From assembly GCA_963677885.1 (NCBI GenBank), contig OY782500.1, positions 496,001 through 560,000 of the forward strand: DNA of 64,000 nt, written 5' to 3'. Origin of the DNA: UBA1351 sp963677885. Lineage in GTDB: Bacteria; Bacillota; Clostridia; Lachnospirales; Vallitaleaceae. A model generated the notes under the pieces. It did no database searches, was not told the DNA's origin, and saw nothing but the letters and a program-made list of their open reading frames with translations. Shown piece by piece: positions 56,464-64,000 of the stretch. The first letter of the stretch is position 1, and every line of letters begins with the position of its first letter. The translations under genes and the position numbers were made by a program.

Positions 56464-57873
56464 TTATTTGCTTCCGTCTCGTTTTAATACGACGAGGACT
56501 GTTTTAAAGAGAATCTTGATATCACTCCAGATGGTCCAGTCACGGATGTACTCATCATCCAATCGGACAACTTCTTCAAAGTCTTCAATATCACTTCGTC
56601 CGGATACCTGCCAATTGCCTGTAATACCTGGTGTAATGCTAATCCGTTTATGGTGGTGGGCCTGATATTCATGGACTTCCTTAACTGTTGGAGGTCTGGT
56701 CCCTACAAGGCTCATATCCCCCCGTAGAACGTTCCAGAATTGAGGCAGTTCATCGATACTCGTTTTACGGATAAATGCCCCTACCTTGGTAATACGAGGG
56801 TCATTGGTCATCTTAAACATATGACCGCTCATTTCGTTGTTAGCCATAAGAGCTGCCTTTTGGTCTTCGGCATTGACACCCATAGACCTGAACTTCCAAA
56901 CCTGGAAGATCCGTCCGTTTCTACCAACCCTGTCCTGTTTAAAGATTACCGGACCAGGAGTTTCCATTTTAATGATAGGACCTACAATTAGATATGCTAT
57001 TCCGAATAGGACAAGTCCCACACTGCCGCCGATTACATCCAGTACCCGTTTCATAAAGAGCTGGCTCTCATTCAGGCTGACCGTATGGAATTTAAGGACA
57101 GGAAGATCACCGATCATGGCAACCTGGGCCTTGGAATCCTTATTCTGGGTTTCCAGGAGCATCGTAACTGTAATTCCCATGTCCTGACAGACTCTCAGCA
57201 TATCACTTAAGCGGTCATCATAGGACAAGGGTCTTGCTACCGCAATTTCATCCACCACATACTCCGTGGCGATCCGAGGGAGCTCTCCAAGACTTCCTAT
57301 AGTTTCAAGTCCTTCATAAGAGTTATCATCCTTAATACAGACATAACCCATCAGGTTAAAGTTCAGATAATCATGTTTCTTGATTTCTTCTATATAGCGA
57401 AGTCCACGGTTCGACTTGCCGACAACCAGAATATTTCTCATATTCTTTGCTTTTTTGGGGCTGCCTGTAAACTGCTTAAGAAGGATTCGGTTTAAAATCA
57501 TGGTAATGATGATGAATCCACCATAAACGGCCAGGAAGGTTTGTTGGACCCCCATCATACCAAAGGCGTAGAACATGAATCCCATAATCACATAGGTCGT
57601 TCCCAGGGACAAGACCATCTTAAAGGCTATCTTCTTATTGATGCGGCCGAAGTTCTCAATGGTTTGCTCATATACATTTAACATCAGGTTGATCATCACC
57701 AGTAGTGTCATAAACAACATGACGATGGCTATACGCTCAAATTCCGTCAAGGTCAATTCATTGCCTACAACATCCTCATAGAAGATTTCACCGATAATGA
57801 AAGCTCCTAAGAGACAGATCATATCAACCAATATGTAGCTTATTTTACGAATTCTTTTTCTCCAGCGTAACAT
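56464..57873 (-). CDS. Undecaprenyl-phosphate sugar-1-phosphate transferase, paralogue
   Basis: A 469-residue initiating transferase with the same architecture as the protein coded at 53626-55032: membrane segments, Rossmann-like domain (ILVVGKSNRGLRYIEEIKKH) and bacterial transferase domain (KRVLDVIGGSVGLVLFGIAY, FKQDRVGRNGRIFQVWKFRS, KTSIDELPQFWNVLRGDMSL). Start ATG has a GAGGTGA box. It follows promoter and leader B. The two paralogues share long identical stretches in the C-terminal domain; they may prime different polymers or respond to different signals. Confidence 0.92.
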   Translation of the reverse strand: MLRWRKRIRKISYILVDMICLLGAFIIGEIFYEDVVGNELTLTEFERIAIVMLFMTLLVMINLMLNVYEQTIENFGRINKKIAFKMVLSLGTTYVIMGFMFYAFGMMGVQQTFLAVYGGFIIITMILNRILLKQFTGSPKKAKNMRNILVVGKSNRGLRYIEEIKKHDYLNFNLMGYVCIKDDNSYEGLETIGSLGELPRIATEYVVDEIAVARPLSYDDRLSDMLRVCQDMGITVTMLLETQNKDSKAQVAMIGDLPVLKFHTVSLNESQLFMKRVLDVIGGSVGLVLFGIAYLIVGPIIKMETPGPVIFKQDRVGRNGRIFQVWKFRSMGVNAEDQKAALMANNEMSGHMFKMTNDPRITKVGAFIRKTSIDELPQFWNVLRGDMSLVGTRPPTVKEVHEYQAHHHKRISITPGITGNWQVSGRSDIEDFEEVVRLDDEYIRDWTIWSDIKILFKTVLVVLKRDGSK

Positions 57874-57982
57874 AAAGTCACCTCACCCTTATAAATCTAT
57901 TTTTAGTTACTCTTTTAACAAGGCCCCTTTGCTTGTTCTATTTTTTTGTCTGCAAAAGAAAGCTCTGTCCCTGACACATGTC

Positions 57983-58173
57983 AAAAACACAGTACACCCT
58001 TGTACGTGATGTCTCGTTATATTTAGTTAAGTCTCTTGGAAAAATTAGAAATTTAGACTATTTATACTCATCTACTCTCATCATTTTTCCCCTGTTCATC
58101 CTGTCCCTACAATAATCTTCAGTCCGTGATTTCCCCAAACCACATATAGGACTAATGACTTATATCTTGTATG
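57983..58173 (-). ncRNA. Candidate structured leader RNA (copy B)
   Basis: About 190 nt that match copy A at 47149-47361 over most of their length. The central hairpin is AGUCC..GUGGUUU-GGGG-AAAUCAC..GGACU (58121-58153): the top pair of the inner helix is G-C here and A-U in copy A, so base pairing was kept. The long-range stem is shorter (TACAA with TTGTA). The 3' end is CAC-GTACA-AGGG-TGTAC-GTG (57988-58008, one bulge), followed by five T on the minus strand: a good intrinsic terminator 110 nt before the transferase start. An attenuator is therefore likely. A short region between here and ATG 57873 has no further gene. Confidence 0.6.
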
Positions 58174-58179
58174 TTCTAT

Positions 58180-58208
58180 ACTTTACCACCCTAAATGGCA
58201 AAAGTCAA
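58180..58208 (-). promoter_or_regulatory. Promoter B (TTGACT-17-TAAAGT)
   Basis: -35 TTGACT is at 58203-58208 and -10 TAAAGT at 58180-58185, spacer 17 bp with the same ATTTAGGGTGG as promoter A. It drives leader B and the transferase at 56464-57873. Confidence 0.65.
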
Positions 58209-58258
58209 GTAACTTTCCCGGCTCACACAAGATTCACGAATTTTTTACAAAATCCAAT

Positions 58259-58272
58259 CAAGGGCCGGGAGT
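58259..58272. repeat. ACTCCCGGCCCTTG motif, copy B
   Basis: Identical to copies at 47481-47494 and 56382-56395. It begins at the last base of the RAYT stop codon and lies 50 bp before promoter B. Confidence 0.7.
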
Positions 58273-58790
58273 CAAATATCAACAATATCCTCATAGGTCA
58301 CCGGCATCGTCTCCATAAATCGGGCCCAATCCACCATCGAGTTCGATCGTCGATTAAGATAAGCCCGATAAGAAGAATAAGGATAAACCGAAGGATCAAA
58401 GACCATCATTGCCTCCACCGGATTTCGATGAATATAACGGTTGACCATCAGCATATAGGAATCCGTGTGGCCGATAATACTCTTATACCTGCCCTGAAAG
58501 GTATGGCCCACCAGATCATAGGTCCGGTTAAGATACATAGCATACCGCATATTGATTGTATGCATGATTTTGGAGATAGAAACGTCTGTCGTTTCCAATT
58601 GCAAATGGATATGATTGGGCATGAGGCAAAAGGCATAAAGGTAAAAGTTATGCTTCCTCTTGGCATATTTCAAAATACTGATATAGGCATGATAGTCCTC
58701 TTCGCTGCTAAAGACCTTTGCCTTTCTGTTACCCCTGCACATAATGTGGTATTTGGCATTAGGATGCCATTTTCGATTCATTCTTGGCAT
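58272..58790 (-). CDS. REP-associated tyrosine transposase (RAYT, Y1_Tnp)
   Basis: A 172-residue single-domain HUH enzyme. The HUH motif is in LMPNHIHLQLE, the catalytic Tyr in VNRYIHRNPVEA, and the N-terminal KWHPNAKYHIMCRGNRKAKV is characteristic. ATG 58790 is chosen because of GGAGGG 7 nt before it; a longer frame to 58949 has none. RAYTs are domesticated IS200/IS605-like enzymes that act on REP palindromes in single-stranded form. The stop codon directly touches the ACTCCCGGCCCTTG motif, which recurs elsewhere as a large hairpin, so this motif may be its cognate REP. Confidence 0.88.
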   Translation of the reverse strand: MPRMNRKWHPNAKYHIMCRGNRKAKVFSSEEDYHAYISILKYAKRKHNFYLYAFCLMPNHIHLQLETTDVSISKIMHTINMRYAMYLNRTYDLVGHTFQGRYKSIIGHTDSYMLMVNRYIHRNPVEAMMVFDPSVYPYSSYRAYLNRRSNSMVDWARFMETMPVTYEDIVDI

Positions 58791-58842
58791 ATATATACCC
58801 TCCTTTTTTCTCTTCCCATCATAACAAATCCCCACACAAAAA

Positions 58843-58863
58843 GAGTCCACATCTTGTGGACTC
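58843..58863 (-). terminator. Intrinsic terminator
   Basis: GAGTCCACA/TGTGGACTC (9 bp, 3-nt loop) followed on the minus strand by TTTTTGTG. It closes the rml/glycosyltransferase transcript before the RAYT gene. The 208-bp gap between the FemAB-like gene and the RAYT holds nothing else that I can support. Confidence 0.85.
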
Positions 58864-58998
58864 TCAAACAAATCATATAATTTTAGGATTACAATTCCAC
58901 TGCACAACAAAAATATGGGATACGGCTTAATCATTCTCTGGAAATTCAACCCTCTTCTTCATAAAGACCTCTGACTTCATTAATCAAAATTTTAATCC

Positions 58999-59973
58999 TC
59001 ATCTCCCACGATAAGCCGGAAAAAAACTCCCCGCCGCATCCAAACCACCGGATTCCACCACCAGTCGGTCATATACCAACGGATTCCAGATTTTCTTACT
59101 CATGTAAAGATTAAGTTCTCCCAACTTATTCAGGGATTTCTTATAATGAAACAAACCATCTCGCCCTTCTGAAACTCCTCCGCCCAAATGATAGTAGCTA
59201 TACCCATGTTCTGCTCCCCATTTGGCAACTTCAATATTAATAATCGTAGATGGAGATAAATAGGCATATCGATGATCTGAACAGGTCAGGTGGTTATGCA
59301 GATACACTTTTCCCTTAAGGACCAATATGGCCCCTATAATTTGATGACCATATCGTGCCAAATAAATATCTCCTAATGATTGTTCAACAATCTTCCGGTA
59401 ATAATTATCTCTGAAGTAGTACCCACTTCTGGCCTTAAGACGATTCATAGTTTCCCTGTATAAACGGGAGAACTCCTGAATACCCCATTGAGAATTGTCA
59501 TTTACTACTTCTATCCCTGCCTGTTTCGCCTTACGATAGTTTCTTCTGGCATTAGTGGACAATCTGGTCATTATCTGATCATCGAGCTTCATGGCAACTG
59601 TATGCTTGTAAAACTCAGGAGGATAAATAGACCTAAACCATTTGGCGTTATCAACCAATGGATGAAACTAGACAAACTCCGATACAACCCCTTCATTTTT
59701 ACAGTAGATTTCAAAGGCCTGGCCAAAGTCCTTAATCAGAGTTTCTTTCTGATCATCCGTCAAATTAAGGCCTTCAACAATAGGTCCACCATATCCATAG
59801 GGTGTCACAAGATCATAATAAGTCTTCCCGTCAAGACTAAGATCAATCCCTCTTTTTAAAAAACGGTGAATGACACGCCCAAGCGAAGACTCATAAACAT
59901 ACTTGACATATTCTACATTACTTGTTTCATACAACTTTCCATACAGCTCATCATAATACACGTCTACCGCCAT
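58999..59973 (-). pseudogene. FemAB-like GNAT acyltransferase interrupted by TAG
   Basis: One frame of 324 sense positions broken only by TAG at 59668-59670, within the sequence SEFV-stop-FHPL, where relatives have a residue such as R, K or Q (SEFVRFHPL). First half: YYDLVTPYGYGGPIVEG; second half: ARRNYRKAKQAGIEVV, RLYRETMNRLKARSGYYF, YYHLGGGVSEGRDGLFHYKK. Family members add amino acids or acyl groups to cell wall or to amino sugars; here a dTDP-amino-sugar is the probable acceptor, since rmlAB and a sugar aminotransferase precede. The start ATG 59973 overlaps the upstream stop (TAATG). No other lesion is seen, so the stop may be recent. Confidence 0.75.
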
Positions 59974-60968
59974 TACTTGATATGCCTCAGTTTCTGACCC
60001 ACAAAATGTTTCATGTACCATAGACCATAATAAAGTTTTGGCAACTTAACCTGAATTGGCAGCCTGATTTTGCGCATTAAGGGCAGATTATGATAGACCT
60101 CTTTATATTTGCCCTTGCCTAGGGCAGAAAATTTTCCTTGACCAATCAGATGATTGAACTCAATATCTGTAATGATTTTTTTAATGATGGCATCATACTT
60201 GTACTCATAAAAGACATTAATGCCTTCCAGCATCTCAATTTTTTTCTTATCATAGGCCTCACGTTTCGATTGGCTGCCGGCCTTAAAATACAGATTATTA
60301 GTCCAAGATCCTGGAGCATTATACCGATAAGACGACATAAGCTCATTAATATAATATCCGTACTCCCTGGTTGATAGATAAATCTGCAATGAATAGTCAC
60401 CTACCGGACCATTCATATAAAATTCAGGAGGATTATCCATAAGAGACTTCCGGTAAAGGATTGAATTGGTCGAGATAAAGGCACCTCCCCTTTCTATAAC
60501 ATCCTCAACCTTAGCCTTTCTGGAATGAAGATAGGGCCTAATGATATCAACCTCTTTTTCATCTTCATCTACGACCCTGGCCCCGTGAAAACAAAACCCA
60601 CATTTATCATGAGCTTCCATATAGTCCACCTGTTTTTGAAGCTTATCTGGATCTGTCCAGTAATCGTCACCTTCACAAATAGCAATATATTTCCCTTTTG
60701 CCCGTTTTACATTATAGGTATATCCCATCCTTCGAACTCCTTGGGAATACTGATTAACTTCTTGAATATATGGCTTAATCATATCTGGATACTTTTCCTG
60801 GTAACGCCTGATAATATCCTGGGTTCCATCACTTGAAGCATCATCATGAATAAGTATTTCAAAAGGAAAATCAGTTTTCTGCATAAGAAAACTATCAATA
60901 GCCTTTGCCAAATACTTGTCATGATTATAAGTTATGCAGTCAATACTGACCATCATAGAATCTTCCAT
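59973..60968 (-). CDS. Family 2 glycosyltransferase
   Basis: A 331-residue GT-A enzyme. MVSIDCITYNHDKYLAKAID, ILIHDDASSDGTQDII, CEGDDYWTDPDKLQKQVDYM are diagnostic for the GT2 group that often builds surface glycans. The ATG has an AGGAGAG box. It overlaps the FemAB-like gene by 1 nt (TAATG) and follows the aminotransferase by 9 nt, so it is co-transcribed with them. Confidence 0.88.
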   Translation of the reverse strand: MEDSMMVSIDCITYNHDKYLAKAIDSFLMQKTDFPFEILIHDDASSDGTQDIIRRYQEKYPDMIKPYIQEVNQYSQGVRRMGYTYNVKRAKGKYIAICEGDDYWTDPDKLQKQVDYMEAHDKCGFCFHGARVVDEDEKEVDIIRPYLHSRKAKVEDVIERGGAFISTNSILYRKSLMDNPPEFYMNGPVGDYSLQIYLSTREYGYYINELMSSYRYNAPGSWTNNLYFKAGSQSKREAYDKKKIEMLEGINVFYEYKYDAIIKKIITDIEFNHLIGQGKFSALGKGKYKEVYHNLPLMRKIRLPIQVKLPKLYYGLWYMKHFVGQKLRHIK

Positions 60969-60977
60969 CTTCTCTCC

Positions 60978-62072
60978 TTAAAACATAGCCCTCAAAGTCT
61001 CACAAATTCTTTCCACATCCTCTAATTCCAATTCCGGATATAAGGGCAGGGTCAGAACCCCATTGGATATTCTCTCTGCAACCGGTGTCTCCATATGACT
61101 AAAGGTGTCCCCATAACAGGCTGCATCCTTCGTCAATGGATAAAAATACTTTCTGGAATAGATTTCTTCACTTCTTAGTTTATCATATACTATGTCCCGT
61201 TGGTCCTTTGATTCGAAAATTATAGGCATATAGGCGTAATTACTTTCAACATGATCCTGAATACTTGGTAATCTCAATGCACTGACATCCTTAAGCTTTT
61301 CCATGTATAAATCATGGAGCATCTTCCTTTTTTTGATGTCTTCATCAAGTCTTTGAAGATTGCAAAGTCCCATAGCTGCCTGAAACTCATTCATTTTCGC
61401 ATTACCACCAACATAGGATACATCTTCAAGTCCGGTAATCCCAAAGTTTTTATCTCCATCAAGTCGCCCTGACAGACTGGAGTCACCATAACAGCATCCA
61501 CCGCCTTCAATGGTATGAAAAACCTTTGTGGCATGGAAGCTGAACATTGTCAGATCTCCAAACCTTGCTACTGACTGTCCCTTATATTTTACCCCAAAAG
61601 CATGAGCCCCATCATAGATCACCTTCAAACTGTACTTTTTGGCCAACCTGTCAATAGCCTCAATATCGCAGATGTTCCCATAAACATGAACACCTGCGAT
61701 AGCGCAGGTTTTATCTGTAATAAGATCTTCTATCTTAGTCACATCAATAGTAAAGTTGTCTTCCCGTATATCACAAAAAACAGGTTTTAGTCCTTTTCTT
61801 ACAATTGCATGAGTCGTAGAAATAAAGGTAAAAGGTGTTGTTATCACCTCTCCCTCAAGATCAAAGGCCTCAAGGCCACTTTCCAAAGCCAAATGCCCGT
61901 TGGTATAGAGGGTTAAACCCTCAACCTCTAGGTAGTCCTTTAAAGTTGCTTCCAACGCCTTGTGTTTACTGCCCATATTGGTAATATAATGACTATCCCA
62001 CAGGTCCTTGATTTCATTCATATAGGTTTCAAAATCCGGCAAGGACGGTCTTGTAACATAAATAGCTTTCAT
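60978..62072 (-). CDS. DegT/DnrJ/EryC1 sugar aminotransferase
   Basis: A 364-residue PLP enzyme. TNGHLALESGLEAFDLEGEV, TPFTFISTTHAIVRKGLKPV, YDGAHAFGVKYKGQS, and SFHATKVFHTIEGG with the PLP Lys in HATK. With rmlA and rmlB upstream, the substrate is probably dTDP-4-keto-6-deoxyglucose, giving a dTDP-4-amino-4,6-dideoxyhexose (FdtB/VioA/RffA-like). Which epimer cannot be told. The FemAB-like gene behind may acylate the amino group. Confidence 0.88.
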   Translation of the reverse strand: MKAIYVTRPSLPDFETYMNEIKDLWDSHYITNMGSKHKALEATLKDYLEVEGLTLYTNGHLALESGLEAFDLEGEVITTPFTFISTTHAIVRKGLKPVFCDIREDNFTIDVTKIEDLITDKTCAIAGVHVYGNICDIEAIDRLAKKYSLKVIYDGAHAFGVKYKGQSVARFGDLTMFSFHATKVFHTIEGGGCCYGDSSLSGRLDGDKNFGITGLEDVSYVGGNAKMNEFQAAMGLCNLQRLDEDIKKRKMLHDLYMEKLKDVSALRLPSIQDHVESNYAYMPIIFESKDQRDIVYDKLRSEEIYSRKYFYPLTKDAACYGDTFSHMETPVAERISNGVLTLPLYPELELEDVERICETLRAMF

Positions 62073-62121
62073 AATATTGACTCCTGGGTCTTAGACCTCA
62101 TATTTATAGTAAACAGTTATC

Positions 62122-63117
62122 TTATTCTTGATATTTTTCCACATACCAGTCAATCGTTTCTCTTAAACCGTCTTCAAAGGTATAGATTGGCTCCCATTGA
62201 AGGTGCGTTTTAATTTTACTGTTATCAATCGCATACCTTTGGTCATGGCCCAACCTGTCCTGAACATAAGAAATAAGATCCTCACCCTTATCCAGGGCTT
62301 TAAGTATTCCCTTTACAATATGGATGTTAGCCTTTTCATTCTTGCCTCCAATATTATAGACCTCACCCGGAACACCCAAGTCCATAACTCTTTTGATAGC
62401 TCGACAATGATCGGTCACATGAAGCCAGTCCCGAATCTGCAGTCCATCTCCATATACAGGCAATTTTTCATTCTTTAGGGCCTTCATAATCATTAAAGGT
62501 ATCAGTTTCTCTTCAAACTGGTAGGGTCCATAGTTGTTAGAGCATCTGGTAATATTAACAGGCAGTTTAAAGGTGTGATGATATGCCCCAACCAGCATAT
62601 CTCCACTTGCCTTACTGGCTGAATATGGGCTGTTGGGACTAAGCGGTGTATCTTCCCTAAATAATCCTGTTGCTCCCAAGGCGCCATAAACTTCATCAGT
62701 AGATATCTGGATGTATTTAACACCTTGGGTATACTTGGGATAACCATCCCCATCCCTACCAATCTCCCAAGATTTCTGGGCAGCTGCCAGAAGGTTTTGA
62801 GTACCTAGAACATTGGTTTTCACAAAGACACCTGGATTCTTTATTGAATTATCCACATGTGATTCAGCGGCAAAATTCACCACAAAGTCAAATCGATATG
62901 CCTCAAAAAGCTCGTTAACAAAGGCCTCATCAGCAATATCCCCCTGTCTGAACACATACTTGGCATCTGATGGTATGTCATCAAGATTTTCTAATCTACC
63001 TGCGTAGGTTAGGAGGTCAGCATTAACAATCATCAGGTCTTTTTCTTCCTCAAACATATAACGTATAAAGTTACTGCCTATAAAACCGGCACCACCGGTT
63101 ACTAGTATAGTTTTCAT
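62122..63117 (-). CDS. rmlB: dTDP-glucose 4,6-dehydratase
   Basis: A 331-residue extended SDR. TGGAGFIGSNFIRYM binds NAD, and STDEVYG, SPYSASKASGDML (with YSASK) and NNYGPYQFEEKLIPL are diagnostic. It makes dTDP-4-keto-6-deoxy-D-glucose from dTDP-glucose supplied by RmlA, whose gene ends 1 nt upstream. No rmlC or rmlD is visible in the window, and the next gene is an aminotransferase, so rhamnose is not the obvious product. Confidence 0.94.
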   Translation of the reverse strand: MKTILVTGGAGFIGSNFIRYMFEEEKDLMIVNADLLTYAGRLENLDDIPSDAKYVFRQGDIADEAFVNELFEAYRFDFVVNFAAESHVDNSIKNPGVFVKTNVLGTQNLLAAAQKSWEIGRDGDGYPKYTQGVKYIQISTDEVYGALGATGLFREDTPLSPNSPYSASKASGDMLVGAYHHTFKLPVNITRCSNNYGPYQFEEKLIPLMIMKALKNEKLPVYGDGLQIRDWLHVTDHCRAIKRVMDLGVPGEVYNIGGKNEKANIHIVKGILKALDKGEDLISYVQDRLGHDQRYAIDNSKIKTHLQWEPIYTFEDGLRETIDWYVEKYQE

Positions 63118-63118
63118 C

Positions 63119-63991
63119 TTAGTTTTCCTCTTTTGCTACTTGAGTAAGATACTGTCCATAGTCCGTCTTCATTAATGGCTTGGCCAGTTCCAAGAGTTGG
63201 TCCTTATTGATATAGCCCTTATTAAAAGCGATTTCCTCTATACAGGATATATAAAGCCCCTGTCTCCTCTGTATGGTTTCAACAAAATTCGCTGCATCCA
63301 GCAGATCTTGGTGGGTACCGGTATCCAGCCAGGCAATACCACGTCCAAATGTGATAACCTTAAGCTTCTTTTTCTCAAGATAGACATTATTTATTGACGT
63401 TATCTCAAGCTCACCACGAGCTGACGGTTCAATACTTTTAGCAATATCAACCACTTCATGATCATAAAAATATAGGCCTGGAACAGCATATCTTGATTTT
63501 GGATTTTCCGGTTTTTCTTCAATACTAAGTACCTGATGGTTGTCATCAAACTCCACAACACCATAGGCCCTGGGATTTTTTACATAGTAACCAAAAATTA
63601 TGGCTCCATCAGTATGTTGACCGGCATCCTTTACCAACCGGTGAAGTCCATTACCATAGAAGACATTGTCTCCAAGAACAAGCGCAACGGAATCCTTCCC
63701 AATAAAATCTTCACCAATAATAAAAGCTTCTGCAATTCCCCTTGGCTCCGTCTGAACCTCATAGGAAAAAGACATACCTATGGATCTTCCGTCACCAAGA
63801 AGCCGCTCCATCATAGGGAGGTCTTCTGGTGTAGATATGATTAATACCTCCCTTATACCTGCAAGCATCAAGGTTGATAAAGGATAATAGATCATAGGTT
63901 TGTCATATAATGGCAGTAACTGTTTTGACGTTCCTTTCGTTATAGGATATAACCGGGTTCCGGATCCACCGGCAAGTATAATTCCCTTCAT
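63119..63991 (-). CDS. rmlA: Glucose-1-phosphate thymidylyltransferase
   Basis: A 290-residue short-form RmlA. GIILAGGSGTRLYPITKGTS is the nucleotide-binding signature, followed by QLLPLYDKPMIYYPLSTLML, LVLGDNVFYG, FGYYVKNPRAYGVVEFD and GRGIAWLDTGTH. It couples dTTP and glucose-1-phosphate to dTDP-glucose. It is the first gene of this operon inside the window; the promoter, if present, lies beyond position 64000. Confidence 0.95.
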   Translation of the reverse strand: MKGIILAGGSGTRLYPITKGTSKQLLPLYDKPMIYYPLSTLMLAGIREVLIISTPEDLPMMERLLGDGRSIGMSFSYEVQTEPRGIAEAFIIGEDFIGKDSVALVLGDNVFYGNGLHRLVKDAGQHTDGAIIFGYYVKNPRAYGVVEFDDNHQVLSIEEKPENPKSRYAVPGLYFYDHEVVDIAKSIEPSARGELEITSINNVYLEKKKLKVITFGRGIAWLDTGTHQDLLDAANFVETIQRRQGLYISCIEEIAFNKGYINKDQLLELAKPLMKTDYGQYLTQVAKEEN

Positions 63992-64000
63992 GAATCCATC

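Noticed and set aside
58155..58880. 241-codon plus-strand frame over the RAYT gene
   Set aside because: Antisense to a clear transposase with conserved catalytic motifs; no family resemblance.
59668..59670. TAG as a pyrrolysine codon
   Set aside because: No pyl genes in the window and FemAB-like enzymes do not use pyrrolysine; a nonsense mutation is simpler.

Overview
The window looks like chromosomal DNA of a low-GC Gram-positive anaerobe of the class Clostridia. The reasons are five proteins with S-layer homology (SLH) repeats, AT-rich DNA, AGGAGG-type ribosome binding sites, a Wzz/CpsD/CpsB phosphoregulatory module of Firmicutes type, and a LytTR regulator. I cannot name genus or species. 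Every gene I can support lies on the minus strand, so transcription runs from position 64000 towards 1. No rRNA, tRNA or CRISPR array was seen.

From the transcriptional start side: 58999-63991 encodes rmlA, rmlB, a sugar aminotransferase, a family 2 glycosyltransferase and a FemAB-like acyltransferase broken by one amber stop, closed by a strong terminator. Next come a single-domain REP-type (RAYT) transposase, a sugar-1-phosphate transferase (initiating glycosyltransferase), a LytTR regulator with a degenerate receiver, a paralogous initiating transferase, two SLH proteins, and wzz/cpsD/cpsB (47480-58790). A long exopolysaccharide operon follows (31566-46784): glycosyltransferases, two pyruvyl transferases, a flippase, a polymerase, an Fe-S F420-hydrogenase-like protein, a MenD-like enzyme with a degenerate partner, an SDR, a UDP-glucuronate 4-epimerase and a UDP-glucose dehydrogenase. 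Two near-identical promoter-plus-leader segments, about 210 nt each, precede the long operon (47149-47396) and one initiating transferase (57983-58208). Their folding is supported by a compensatory base change, so they may be an undescribed regulatory RNA.

The stretch 19216-31503 is a patchwork: RCC1-SLH protein, a decayed IS66 element that cut into a pentapeptide-repeat gene, a chimeric gene made by a 143-bp duplication, a gene interrupted by TGA, and a cluster of small membrane proteins around a KAP-family P-loop NTPase with TPRs. A radical SAM protein and a very large secreted M6 metalloprotease with SLH anchor follow (12426-19174).

The most striking block is 2143-12253. A TerB-like/dynamin-like GTPase, a second dynamin-like GTPase and a 1471-residue NACHT-WD40 STAND ATPase are tightly linked (8-nt overlap, then 43-nt gap) and followed by a Schlafen/AlbA_2-type regulator flanked by GCGAACG repeats. 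The neighbouring remnants of an Uma2-family nuclease and a DUF4143-type ATPase fit an accessory or defence island. I propose it as a candidate membrane-acting anti-phage system; this is inference from domain content, not a match to a system I know. The window ends at 1-629 in another SLH protein.
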